DNA of 64,000 nucleotides from Alnus glutinosa (lineage: Eukaryota; Streptophyta; Magnoliopsida; Fagales; Betulaceae): positions 7,633,154-7,697,153 of the forward strand of contig NC_084886.1 of assembly GCF_958979055.1 (NCBI RefSeq), given 5' to 3'. This document shows, one piece after another, positions 13,063 to 24,960 of the stretch. The first letter of the stretch is position 1; each line of letters starts with the position of its first letter. Under the pieces are notes generated by a model. That model searched no databases and was not told the DNA's origin. It saw only the letters and a program-made list of their open reading frames with translations. The position numbers and the translations under genes are program-made.

Positions 13063-13563
13063 TTTGCATTACGATCGAGCAGGCAATGAAGTACTCCAGC
13101 ATTCTTCTCTCCCTGCACTGCCAAGGAAGCTCAAACTATTTGAGACAACTGTAAGAATCCATTAATTAATGTTCATATATAAAACTTCTAATTTTCTTGG
13201 ATCAACTTGGATCATTTTTCTCTCATTAATTTTCTTTAAAACAGGTTAAAGGATATGGATCAGGTCATCAAGATTTCCAGTCATACAATACACAGATTTA
13301 TAAGGAATATGTTGCACCTGGTACGATCCTTGTGCCTTAATTAGTTATCTTTGCTTATTCTTTTTTATTTTAATTTTGTAATATTGTGCATGACATGTCC
13401 AGGTGAGTCAAAGGAAAAAGAGCAAGTTGTGGTGCATGGAAGCAAAGGGACATGGAAAGAATGGGTGGAAGGGGGGGACACGTCAGAGTATTTTACGATG
13501 GATTATTCCAAAGTAAGAAGACGACGTCCTGTCCACAACAAGTCCCTGCCGGTTGGTCCATGA
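12881..13563 (+). CDS. RGF/GOLVEN/CLEL-type signalling peptide precursor
   Basis: Four exons (12881-12986, 13083-13150, 13245-13320, 13403-13563) join in frame to a 136-residue prepropeptide. Residues 1-23 are a signal peptide (MESLVMTTLFVVLSALLTPS). A variable middle follows, and near the C terminus lies DYSKVRRRRPVHN (residues 117-129, nucleotides 13501-13539) with a short KSLPVGP tail. An Asp-Tyr start (tyrosylprotein sulfotransferase site), a late Pro and a final His-Asn are the hallmarks of RGF/GLV/CLEL peptides, which are sulfated and secreted and perceived by RGI/RGFR receptor kinases to control root meristem size and gravitropism. Which member this is cannot be told by eye. Oddities: the first intron is only 96 nt and two-thirds (TC)n repeat, and four consecutive arginines lie inside the mature peptide. 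Confidence in the family is high; exon borders are read from splice sites. Confidence 0.87.
12992..13057. repeat. (TC)n microsatellite inside intron 1 of the RGF-like gene
   Basis: About 65 nt of uninterrupted TC dinucleotides fill most of the 96-nt intron 12987-13082, between the donor GTAAAT and the acceptor CGAGCAG. Confidence 0.95.
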
Positions 13564-14677
13564 AACATGGAGGAGGATATCGGATTAATTTTCAATTAAT
13601 CCTGTTTTGTACAAGAAATGTTATAATAATTAATTAATTAATTTAGGGAATTAGAGGAATATGTCACTTCTTCTATATGCATTGTAGCTTACATTGCGGA
13701 GAAAAACCCTAGGACTTGTCAACTTTTTTGTTTTTAGTGGTCAAAGATATGGGGGTTCCGAACCATGTGCATGTATCATGTATGCATGCATGTTTTTATT
13801 AATTACATCCTTGATTACAGTAAACAATTTTTGTTATGTGATCAAGTGGGAGACAATCAACCTCGATCGGTAAACCCCATGCATGCATTTGCCTGCCATA
13901 TGTAATTTTCGACTGCGTTAATGTTGCATTCAAGGGAACACCTTTTAAATTCATGTTCCAGTACGTACTTTAAATCATTTATAAATGATTTAAGAGAAAT
14001 TTAATTATAATTTTGATTAGCCTTTAATTTTGCAACATAACATATATATTTTCCTAATTGGAACACAACCAAAGAGCAAGTTGTATAGCTCTCAAAACTC
14101 AAAGCAAATTGTCACCAACACATGCACGTGCACCAGTACACAATTATAAATCTATAAGCACCATTTTAGCTTTAGGCATTATGTATACACGTATTACCAA
14201 TATGACAGTTGCAATATTGAAGATGATAATTAAGTTCGTGCTTAGGAATCACGGGTTAAGTATTAGTTAGGATTGTACATGCAGATGTGAACATGATTAT
14301 TTGAAATATCTATAGTCGCATCCGTAAAATGCGTGTGGATATCATTTTTAAATATCCACATTTGTGTCATGTTTTTATTAATCGTCTCAGAACGGTTATT
14401 ACAATTATTAACAGCTATCCGCATATTAAGAGAATTTTGTGTATATTTTAATCTTTTGAACTTTCTTAAGGTATATATCTATTATGGCATATTTTAAACG
14501 ATTTTTAGAAAATAATTTAGGCCGAGTTTTAGTGGTTTGGGCTTCATTTAATTTTCTTTTTAAGCATTAATCTTTTAAAAATATATTGATCTCATATTAC
14601 TTTTGCCTATTTACTCAAGTATTATATGAAAAAGCAACACAATTAATCAAACTAATATAAAAATAACCTATAATTAA
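13564..14677. other. intergenic, no gene seen
   Basis: AT-rich spacer between the peptide gene's stop codon and the target-site duplication of the hAT transposon. I see only low-complexity A/T runs and no supported features. Confidence 0.6.
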
Positions 14678-14685
14678 TTCAAAAC
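14678..14685. repeat. 8-bp target-site duplication, left copy (TTCAAAAC)
   Basis: This octamer is repeated exactly at 18552-18559 on the other side of the hAT element. An 8-bp duplication is diagnostic of hAT insertion. Confidence 0.95.
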
Positions 14686-15074
14686 CAGTGGCGGACCAGC
14701 GTTGGGGCCAGCAGGGGCCGTGGCCCCTGCTGGCTCCTGAGAAAAAAAAAAAAAAAATTTACTATTCTAAGTTCTAAGGTTAATTCAAACTTGGCCCCAC
14801 CATAATAATCATTACTATCCAATAGAATTTTTTATTTTTTATTTTTTTAAGGGGCCCACAGCATGGTTTTTCAATATGGAATCAGCTCATTGCTTACACA
14901 GTTACACTCCATCAGTCGCTTCATCAGTCCACAGCCCATCTCACGATTCTCACCTGCTGCCCTGCAGCACATCAAGCACGCACAGCCCATCTCACATGCA
15001 GACCTGCTGCCCTGCAGCACCTCAAGCACGCACGGCTCAATAAATGAAATGATAGAAGAGAGAGAGAGAGAGAG

Positions 15075-15113
<39 letters not shown>

Positions 15114-15235
15114 AAAAAAATTTGTAAAAGCTCTTAAACAAAGAACTAAAGAACAAACGAAAAACAAAAAAAAAAAAAAAAACAAAAGAACGAAAGAACA
15201 AACGAACGAACGGAAAAAAAAAAAAAAAAAAAAAA
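15075..15235. repeat. poly-A / A-rich low-complexity tract in the hAT leader
   Basis: Long A homopolymers separated by GAAAG, GAACAAACGAA-type spacers, preceded by a short GA run. Long open frames here (Lys-rich or Phe-rich) are artefacts of composition. Confidence 0.9.
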
Positions 15236-15857
15236 GCCTGCACTGCGCCACTGCTGGTGACTGCCAGATGAGTACCGTGAGTTTTGTGGCTGTGGACCTG
15301 TGGTGGAAAAAGAAGCTGAAGTGAAAGTGTGAAAGTGTGAAACTCATAAACTTTGAAGTGTGGAAGTTTAACATTTTTTTGAGGTATTTTTTTTTAGTGT
15401 TCAATGAGTACGAAAAACTTTTTTCTCTTTTTTTTTTAAAAAAAAAATGTTAGTTTTGAGGTTTGGCTGATTTGCAGGTGTTGAAGTCTTGAAGAGCATA
15501 AGAAGGAAGAGGACAAGAGATTTTTCATTATTTTTGGGCATTGCTTCTCTATTATACTTGTGCTGATCTTGTGACTTTTGTCTACAAGGTAATTTCTCTA
15601 TTCAAATTTTCAGAATATTTTTTGATTTTGAGTTATATATGAAATTATCAATGATGTTAGTTTTGAAGTTTTTAGTTTTTCATATTATTATTTTTAGTTT
15701 AGTGTTATATAGACTCTTGTATTTTTTGGCTTTTTTTTTTTAGTTTGTATGATTGTTACTTATTAGACTCTGATAACTTTTTTTTTTTTTTTTTTTTGAT
15801 AGTTGATTGTATCTTATGGGGTTGTAATTTAATTTGGAAAATTTAGGTTCATCAAGC

Positions 15858-18360
15858 ATGTCAAATTTTAAAACTATCGAGTCATTCTTCAAAAGAAAAG
15901 AAGTTGATGTTCCAGAAAGTAATCCACCATTGAATTTTAATGCTGAAACTTCAAATCTCAAAGAACGTCCTCTTAAATCTCAAAGGATTGAAGTTGAAGA
16001 ACATCCTTATGAATCTCTAATTGTGGAAGCTCAAGAGATTCCTTTTAAATCCTCCACGCTTAATGTTAACGAAGTTGATGGTTTTTCTATAGAACGGGAT
16101 CCAGGAAAACGTCATCCGATGTGGGACTATCCAGTCAATCGAGGTGATGAAATAAGAATGGCTTATTTGAAAGCACGTCCATATCAAATTTTGCGTCTAG
16201 ACTATCCATTTTCTGGACCTGAAAATCATCCCCATCGTTTTCAAGCTTCATGGTTTACACAATTTTCATCTTGGCTTGAGTATTCTCCTACTACGGATGT
16301 CGCATATTGTCTACCATGTTATCTTTTTACAATGAAACCAGTTGGACGTCATGGATGGGATGTATTTATCACAAAGGGATTTAGAAATTGGAAAAAGGTT
16401 CACGATGGAAAGAAATGTGCCTTTTTGACTCATATTGGAGAGGATCCTTGTTCACCCCATAATAATGCTGTGAAATCTTGTGAGGATTTAAAACAACAAT
16501 CACAGCATATCGATAAATTATTGACTGCACAAAGTACTGAACAAATTCAAAATAATCGATTACGTGTAAAAACTTCTATTGATGTTGTTCGGTGGCTTGC
16601 ATTTCAAGGATGTGCTTTTAGAGGTCATGATGAGACTCCTAATTCAAAAAATCGAGGTAATTTTCTTGAGATGATTAAAATTTTGGCATCATATAATGAA
16701 AAAGTTGCAACAATTGTTTTGGAAAATGCTCCTAAATCTGCAAAGTATACTTCTCATAGAATTCAAAAGGAGATTTTGCAAGTCATGTCAAGTAAAGTGC
16801 GAGATAAAATTCGTGAAGATATTGGAGACTCTAAATTTTGTATTATTGTTGATGAAGCACGAGATGAGTCTAAAAGAGAACAAATGGCTATTGTTTTGAG
16901 ATTTGTTGACAAATATGGTTTTATACAAGAACGCTTCTTTGATCTTGTTCATGTTAAAGATACATCGGCATTGACTCTCAATAATAAAATATCTGATGTT
17001 CTTTCTCATCATGGACTTGACATTCAAAATATTCGTGGACAAGGATATGACGGTGCTAGCAATATGCGTGGTGAATGAAAAGGATTGCAGACATTATTTA
17101 TTAATGATTGTCCTTATGCATACTATGTTCATTGTTTTGCTCACCGATTGCAATTAGCATTAGTTGCTGCATCTAGAGAAGTGGTTTCTGTTAATGAGTT
17201 CTTCACAAATTTGAATTTCATTATCAATATGGTTGGTGCTTCATGTAAACGTCACGATCAACTACAAGCTGCTCAAGCAGAAAAAATTGCACATATGCGA
17301 GCTATTGGTGATCTTGAAACTGGAAAAGGAGCTAACCAAATTGGCACTTTGAAACGAGCTGGTGATACTCGTTGGGGTTCTCATTATAATTCTATTTGCA
17401 GCCTAATAAGTATGTTTGATGCTACTTGTTCAGTGCTTGAAATAATTAGAAGAGAAGGAGCTAATTACTCTTAACGGGAAGATGCTAATGCTGCTTATAA
17501 AATGATTACATCCTTCGAATTCATTTTTATTTTACATTTGATGAAGGAAATTATGGGTATCACTGATGTTCTTTGTCAAGCTTTGCAGCAAAAATCTCAA
17601 GACATTTTGAATGCTATTAATTCAGTTTCTACTGCAAAAAAGCTTATCCAAAAGCTGAGAGATGATAATTGAGAGAAATTGCTTGAGAGCGTTGTCTCTT
17701 TCTCCAAGAAATTTGAAATTGACATCCCAGACTTGAGTGCTCGTTATATTGAAGGTCGAGGTCGTAATCAACGGAATCACATTACAGTGGAGCATCATTA
17801 TCATTTTGACATATTCAATGCTGCTATAGACTTTCAACTGCAAGAGCTTAATTGTAGGTTTGGTGAAAGGGCAGTCAGACTTTTGACACTTAGCTCAGCT
17901 TTGGATCCAAAAGGATGGTTATAAATCATTTAAAATTGATGATATATGTAGTCTTGCAGAGGTGTATTATCCTCTTGATTTTTCTGAGCAGGAGAAAATT
18001 AATTTGGGATTCCAGTTGAAGTATTTTGAGCTTGATGTGCATAATGATTTGAAGTTGCAAAATTTGTCTTCTGTTGCAGAATTATGTCAAGGATTGGTAG
18101 AGACAGGAAAATCAAAGACATACTATCTTATTGATAGATTGATTCGTCTTGTTTTGACTTTTCCAGTGTCTACAGCGACTACCGAACGAGCATTCTCAGC
18201 TATGAAAATTGTTAAAACAAGACTTCGCAACAAAATGGAAGATGAATTTATTGCAAATAGTTTAGTTGTGTATATTGAAAGGGAAATTGCTGAGAGCTTC
18301 AATTTAGATTCGATACTTGATGATTTTGTTTCTCTAAAAGGACGTAAACTAGGTTTTTAA
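15858..18360 (+). pseudogene. hAT transposase (TTF zinc finger, DUF4371, hAT dimerisation), broken
   Basis: The reading frame covers essentially the whole family length: N-terminal KTIESFFKR motif, Cys-rich TTF domain (about residues 80-170), RNase H-like core with conserved Asp residues, and the dimerisation region ending ...LKGRKLGF. Three stops and one single-base frameshift interrupt it. Two of the stops are TGA at positions where relatives have Trp, and the third is TAA where Gln or Arg is expected; all three fit C-to-T (or G-to-A) changes. Relatives are annotated as 'zinc finger MYM-type protein 1-like' or 'TTF-type zinc finger with HAT dimerization domain'. Confidence 0.9.
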
Positions 18361-18551
18361 ACACTTTATATTTCTGTCTTTTTGTACTAGTGCCAACATG
18401 TTTTTGTTGCTAATATATTAATTTTGGCACAGATTATAATGAATTTTTATAATGTACTTTTGTGATACATATTGTGTGACAAATTATTCAATTTATATTT
18501 TAAATTATATTTATTAGCCCCTGCAATGTCAGTTACCTGGGTCCGCCACTG

Positions 18552-18559
18552 TTCAAAAC
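18552..18559. repeat. 8-bp target-site duplication, right copy (TTCAAAAC)
   Basis: Exact copy of 14678-14685, immediately after the terminal CACTG of the hAT element. Confidence 0.95.
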
Positions 18560-18909
18560 GACGTCATTTTAACATTAACCATCCAAACAACGTAATTTTG
18601 AAAACCTGTGAGGTCCTCCTTTTCATCACGAAGGATGAAATTGAAAAGGTTTAATTGCCACGAAAGCAAAATAAGGATAAATTAATGGAGGAATAAATAA
18701 TTCTACGTTGGAGCAAAAACGAGGAAATAGAGCTAGAATTAAGACTCGAGGACCAAAACGGTGCGTTCTCGGAAGTGAAACCGAAAGAAGACCTCGTCAG
18801 CTTCGACAACACGAAACGGCGTCGTAGAACAGTTTCTCATTGACTTAGTCGGTCTCTCCGAGCTGGAAGAAAAGAATCTGAGAGATTGGGAAACTCGTAG
18901 CGGAGAGCC

Positions 18910-21900
18910 ATGGAAGACATATGGAAGAGAGCGAAGAGCTTCGCAGAAGAAGCGGCGAAGAGATCTCAGACCCTCACGAACTCCGTCGCCATTTCCGACT
19001 TGGTCTCAGAAACCACCAAGAAATCGAAGGAGCTGGCTGCCGAGGCCTCCAAGAAGGCCGATCAGATCAAAACCGCGGCGCTCAAGCAGGCTGACCAGAT
19101 CCAGATCAAGTCCCTCTCCCTCTCCCTCCCCGATATCAGCATCCCCTCTCAGCTCTCCTCGCTCTCCATCGCCAATTCCTCCGCCTCCGCTTCCTACTCC
19201 CCCTCGGAGCTCCGCAAGTTCGGAGTCACCGACGATCTGCGAGAATTCGTTAAGGGACTCACTTCTACTACATTCAAGAACTTCCCAGTCCACGGTAATC
19301 TGTGAATGCCATTTGGATTTTGGACGTTTCTTTTCCGTTGGATTGTTATTATTATTATTATTTATTTTTAATTTGGAATTGACGGTCGAAAAATGCAGAG
19401 GAAGCAGAGGCTTCAGATGTGGCTACGACGGGGTCTAACGTGCGAAAGGATCTGACGGAGTGGCAGGAGAAGCATGCCACCATGGTTCTCACCACCGTTA
19501 AGGTAAAATTCTTTGCTTCAGAATTGGGTTCTCATCAAGTACGGAAACATTTTCGTGCACGTTCTCTTCCACGGTTTTCCAATGCTGATCTAGCTTGTTA
19601 AGGGCTGGATGATATTTGACGAAGAACATAGGGAAACCATTTTAAGTGCTATTTTGGATGTTTTGACGAAGAGATACGTGTTGTCCTGAAATTAGCACCG
19701 TATTTTGTGTTGATGAGGAGATGCTATCAGTGGTAACTGTTGGAAAAAGTTTTCTTTTACAGGAAATTTCAAGATTAAGATATGAATTATGCCCGCGTGT
19801 TATGAAAGAAAGAAGATTCTGGAGAATTTATTTCACTCTTGTGAGCAGCCATGTGGCTCCGTAAGTATCAGTTTATTTGAGTGAAGCACTTTTGCTTTTA
19901 TTGATGGATTTCCTCAATATTTTGTGTGCTGGATTGAACTCTATTGAGATCCCAAATTCCATTATGAATAGTTTAATGTTGAGATAAAGTAAACCTGTGG
20001 AAGATTCTTAATATACAAGAACTTTAAAAAATCTTAATTGTTGCTTTTTAAAAAGGGAAAAAGTAAGACAGTTTGCCATACTATGAAAGGTGCAAGGAAT
20101 AGCTCAGAAAAAGAAAGAAAGGTACATGGAATAAATCAAAGCACAATAGAATTCTACTATGGGATCTTCTCCCACAAGTCAGCTTCTGTTTTTAATATTT
20201 GCTATGGGATAGTAAGAAGCTTAGATAACCCACTATAATCAATTTTCGGTAACTGCGTTATGGTAGAAGTAAAATCAGTAATCTTAAACATGATATCTAC
20301 CTCTTATAATGAGCAAAAGCAGCTTTTACATATTCATCCCGAACTTTGCTCCTTGTGTCAATTCTCCCCTTTATTCTAATTGATGCAATGTTCCCCCTAA
20401 GATTCCGAGAGTGTGTTAGTTTTGCTCTTTATGAATAATTGTTCTGAATTACCAAACCAAAATAAAAAGACAATTGTGTTTGATATCACCCATATGGAAT
20501 GAATATCACTGTCATATCTAAATTGGATTTTATAACATCATTTGGAAAAACAAAATGGTAAAGAAGCAGCAAATAAATGAACTTGGAAAAGAAAAACAGG
20601 TACTTCAAATATAATCATTTTTTTTTATGCCCCATGCAATCTGGTAGAAGGTGTTGCAAAAATAATTCTTAAGTTTTTTCTACAATAAAAGGAATGGATC
20701 ATGTTGAATTGTTATAAAGAAATATATAATTGAAGATAAACTCAAAAATATAATATGGAGCGAGTATTGATAATACCATCCATATGTTGATAATATTGAG
20801 GAATTGAAAATTTGTCGAGATATATCCTAATTTTTAAATCAATGCTTGAGGCACAGAATTATCAACTGTAAAAAATACAGGTAATTATGCATTGGATGTG
20901 TTGGTAGTCATATTAGCATGTGCATGTTGTTAGATATTTAGTTAGATATACCGCCTAGGCGGATGTCTTTTGATAGATATGCTGGAATTTGTATCTTAGT
21001 GCCTTTAAATGATATTACTAATGTTTGGTTTGTTACATAAGCAGTTTCTGTTATAAGTAGAAGAGTATGTGCTACTTTCAGATGCTGCACTCAAAACTTT
21101 TTTTAAGTATTTAACGTAAATATGTGAGATTTTACTGTTTATTTTACTATATTACAATGCACTAAAATGAGTCAAATCTCCTTTTTAATTCTTTCTCTGA
21201 TTTTCCTATTTTCCTTCATTATAGCCTATCCTGAGTCCGCTAGCTTGGTTTTGATGTGAAGATAATTTGTTTTGGTGCTTTATAGGAAGTAGCTACTACT
21301 GATTTATTGTTTCATAAAGTCTCCATTTTCTTGAGTGATGAACATGGAGGCATGAGTGGTTCTTTCTTTGTTTTCTTTTCTTTGTAATTTTGATATAATT
21401 TGGACTATTTAGAATTAACATCCTTTCTTACAATGCTTACAAACTAATGATCAGGTATGAGAAGCAATACATGGAGGAGGTTAAGCTCAAAGAAGCAGAG
21501 AACATAAAGGATGATAAAGTGGAGCAAACTTCCGGTGGAAATGAGAAAGCAGAAGGGGTGGGGAAGAACCCAAAGGGTAAAGCTTCCAATTCATCATCAG
21601 CTGAGCAGGACTTGGATACATTTCTTTTGGGAGATCTTGAAGACAGTGATGGAGGTCAAGGTATATAACCTTTTTGACATGTGTTCATGTTCAACAGCCT
21701 CATTGAAATTTAATATTTCCCTGCATCTTTTTATGACACAGTTTACTATATGCAATCTTCAAAACATTTAGTCCTAGGATTGTTGAGCTAATTACTATAT
21801 GCAATCTTCAAAACATAGTATAAACTACAGCATAATTTTGCATGGCATCTGAACGTGCATTGCTAGCACATTGTGCATCATATCTCCCAATTGTTCATGA

Positions 21901-22932
21901 CCTGGCACACTGCATCCACACGAGTCACTAATTTGAAATGTTTTATGGTCTTCCATTTGGTAAATTGTCCTTCAAGTGACAGAATTGACCTTTCAGAAAG
22001 TGGTATTGATAGTCAAAAGAAGTATTTGAGTAGGGGAATAAGATGGTCTTTCAGTCCGCTGTTTTCTATAAAGCATTTAAAGAACATTGCAGCAGCACAA
22101 TAGCAAGACATGACCCTAATGACTATGTTGTTGGATAGGGTCAGTTCATTTGTTAAAATCCTCTAGTCCGTAATTTTTGGAATTATTAATAAAAAAGATG
22201 ATGGATAAATTAAAATTTGAATAAATTACTATAAGTTCATTCTATTGTTTTGGACACCTGGAACTCCAGATTACATACTTATCATTTACATAGCTTAGGT
22301 CTTTAGCTTTGAAGCATGGCTCGTTGTTTATCTCGGTGAGGTTATGGACAGTCTGTGTGCAAGATATGCAATCTAATATTATTTAACTTGTGGTCAATTT
22401 GTTGCATTTTGAACTCAACTTTTTTCTATGAATAAGAATTTCATTACAAAAAAGGGACACTCAAGCACGTGAACTCTTAACTTCTCATTGTTAATTTTTA
22501 TAGACCAATGAACTAGACTGGCAGATAATCTGTTCATTGTCCTCGTCTTTTGCCTTCAGTTTTTGATTATCTTACATGTTCTTTCAGATGATGGTGAGGG
22601 GAGCTTTGATGATGATTTTGACAAGATTGACAATTCAGTAAGCTTTACTGATCTCATGATTCACTTTTCTCTTGTTACATCTTCAAATTTAGTGACTTAT
22701 GCTTCATCTCTGATTTCAATTCCTCACATATCACGCAAAAAGCTTCCAAGTTAATTTGACCAGCAAATTGATAAAGAAAAAGAGTAATTTGACTAATAAC
22801 TATGGAACTATTAGCCTGCACCAAACAATTGTTACCTTGGATTTGTTGGAAAGTTATTTGAAATTTTATGGGAAATTACAGGATGTTGAAGATGAGAAGG
22901 ATGCAAAGAAGACGGAGGCTGCAACAGGTTAG
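18910..22932 (+). CDS. BSD domain-containing protein
   Basis: Six coding exons (18910-19294, 19399-19502, 19763-19860, 21455-21660, 22588-22637, 22882-22932), all GT-AG with continuous frame, give 297 residues. The N terminus (MEDIWKRAKSFAEEAAKRSQ, then Ala/Lys-rich helices about residues 20-70) looks amphipathic. The BSD domain covers roughly residues 130-205: TDDLREFVKGLT, then DLTEWQEKHATMVL, then RLRYELCPRVMKERRFW followed by IYFTLV, with the FW..Y aromatic signature of the family. The tail is acidic and Ser-rich (DTFLLGDLEDSDGG, FDDDFDKID) and ends KKTEAATG. Plant BSD-domain proteins of this type resemble animal BSDC1; their role is not established. The start ATG follows a GC-rich leader, and a hAT element ends 350 bp upstream. 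Confidence 0.93.
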
Positions 22933-23386
22933 AACACTGCCCGGTTTGAGGGAAATACAAAGCGAATGCCAAGACTTGCTTATGTGACTAATGGACTGGT
23001 GAAGGGAACAGATGAGCAGTCGTTGCTATATATCAAAGTTAATATGGTGATTTCTTAGGAGGTGCAGTGGGTATTTGGTTGGCAAATCTGAATTAGATGT
23101 TATCAGTGTTCGTTTGTGTTTCAGTGCTATATAAATAGAGGCAAGCTATGATGCCTTTTTAGGCTGTTAGTGGAAATATTTGACCTTTACTTGCCTTGTA
23201 CAGATGACTTGATTCCGTTGATTCATGTTTGCTTTTTAAATGTTAGAAATTTACCTATAAGTGAATATTGATTTCTAGTCTTGACATATAGAACCCTCAA
23301 TTTTTATGCACTCAAATCCAACTTCTGAAAAAAAAAAAAAAAAACAATTATATACTGGGATGAACATGATAACACGATTGCATTCA

Positions 23387-23427
<41 letters not shown>

Positions 23428-24075
23428 GATGGAGTAAACTTATAGAATAAATGAAAATATTGTTAATTTTTTATTTTTTATTTTTATAATTATTTTCTCT
23501 GTTCAAAACAAAAACATTAACAAACAATCAAAACACTCTTAAAAATACAAGAAGTATTTACGTTTATGTTATATTATAACATTTTTTCAAATTAAAACAA
23601 AAAAAGGTCTCTCAAAAGACATTAACAAACAGGGCCGATCTATAATTTTTTTTTATTGTTTCATTTTGAATCAAATGATCTATTTTGGGGTGGAGGTAAT
23701 AAGCTATAGTTATGATATTGTGATGGATGTGTAGATAAAAATATTGTTCCAAAATTTAGTACCCGCGTTTATTTTGATAAAGGGCTGATATGTATCGTAA
23801 ATAGCAGGATATCCATACATGTTGTAATTGCAATAAAACACACCGTTTTACTATATACATCTATTAAAAACTTTTAGACCAAGAATGCCTTTTAGCACTG
23901 AAATTGCAAATTAGGGTCCGACTTGTATTAAAATAAAGTTTGGTGACATATTTAAAAATAAGACATAATTTAGAGAGAAAATGTAATTCTTTAAAAATTA
24001 TAATTTATTTATTTTTTAACTCTAATAAAAAAGAAAGAAAAAAAAATGGTAATCAAAACAAAACAAACTAATACT
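22933..24075. other. intergenic, with 38-nt poly-G run
   Basis: This holds the 3' UTR of the BSD gene, an A-run near 23328-23344, an uninterrupted run of 38 G at 23389-23426 and AT-rich spacer. No gene is supported. Confidence 0.6.
23389..23426. repeat. (G)38 homopolymer
   Basis: Thirty-eight consecutive G in an AT-rich context, starting after CATTCAGA and ending before TGATGG. Such a run would readily form G-quadruplexes, and its true length is hard to sequence, so part of it may be assembly or polymerase artefact. Confidence 0.9.
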
Positions 24076-24084
24076 TTTAATTTA

Positions 24085-24803
24085 GGTTTAAATACGTGCT
24101 TGGTCCCTGAGTTTTGAAAACTTTATTTTTTAGTACTTGAATTTTAATTCGCATCACAGATGATATTTCCATTTTAGAAAAATACCAAATTAGTACCTCA
24201 GTCAAATTTTCCGTCTAAAAACTAAAGGCTCGCCAGATGTCAACTCCTGAGGGTTTGACTGGTCTGGGGAGGCCGAACTACCCCCCATGGTGGCCACCCA
24301 AAGGCAAAAAATAAAATATAACTGGTCAAGGGGTTTGGCCTTTGGGGGTGGTTCGGCCACCCCTATGGGCAAATTCTCATTTTTTATTTTTGGTTTTAGC
24401 CCTTGGACGGTGCATGATGGTGGTTCAGCCACCCCCAAGGACCAAAACCCTTGACCATATTTTATATTTTTTTAGCCATGGGGTGGCCGAACCACCCCAT
24501 CCAGATCGGTCCTTGGCCAAAATGGGGGTGGCACCCCTTTTTTTTTCAATTTTTTTTAAGTTTTTAATTTTTTTAATTTTTTTAATTAATTTTTAAAGCT
24601 TTTTTTTTTTTTTTTTATATTAAAATACGTGTCAACCCTCAGGGGTTGATACCTGGCGGACCGTTAATTTTTGGATGAAAAATTTGACTGATGTACTAAT
24701 TTAGTCTTTTTCCAAAACGAAAATATTATCTATAATACGAATTGAAATTCAAATACTAAAAAATAAAGTTTTCAAAACTCAAAACCAAATACGTATTTAA
24801 CCC
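24085..24803. mobile_element. non-autonomous Mutator-like element with long inverted repeats
   Basis: A 719-bp element flanked by the exact 9-bp duplication TTTAATTTA (24076-24084 and 24804-24812). Its terminal inverted repeats are long (roughly 160-170 bp each). The left begins GGTTTAAATACGTGCTTGG and the reverse complement of the right begins GGGTTAAATACGTATTTGG, and similarity continues through 'ttttgaaaactttattttttagta' to a 'ccctgagggttgac' core. A 9-bp duplication with long TIRs is the signature of Mutator-like elements. The interior (~24232-24545) is a G/C-rich module with several GGGGTGG..CCACCCC palindromes and no credible coding frame. Confidence 0.85.
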
Positions 24804-24960
24804 TTTAATTTATTGTAAATGAGAATGTTGACAGGCATCAACACATTACTGAACAAAAGAAGACATTATTATGTCGTTAAAAATTAAAAATGATTATCAA
24901 ATGCAAAAGATGTTAATGAACGTAAAAGCAAACGAGTTGTGCAAAAATATTTTTTCGTAA

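Larger units (their letters stand above)
14686..18551 (+). mobile_element. hAT transposon with decayed TTF-type transposase, complete ends
   Basis: A 3,866-bp element. It starts CAGTGGCGGACC and ends in the reverse complement GGTCCGCCACTG, with TTCAAAAC duplicated on both sides. The first ~1.1 kb is a non-coding leader with a long A-rich tract (15075-15235). The transposase is encoded on the plus strand from the probable ATG at 15858 (MSNFKTIESFFKRK), just after an intron-like acceptor. It has a TTF-type zinc-finger region, a DUF4371-like core with VDEARDES and GYDGASNM motifs, and the C-terminal hAT dimerisation block (LTFPVSTATTERAFSAMK) near 18130-18290. The frame is interrupted by stops at 17076, 17472 and 17670 and a frameshift near 17910, so it should not make active transposase. 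It sits about 350 bp upstream of the BSD gene's ATG, in that gene's promoter region. Confidence 0.95.

Noticed and set aside
14863-15404. Long Lys-rich (+) and Phe-rich (-) open frames
   Set aside because: They are translations of poly-A and A-rich tracts in the hAT leader; no protein-like composition outside the homopolymers.
19006-19293. 95-codon minus-strand Gly/Leu-rich frame
   Set aside because: Antisense shadow of BSD gene exon 1, whose plus-strand frame continues through five further exons.
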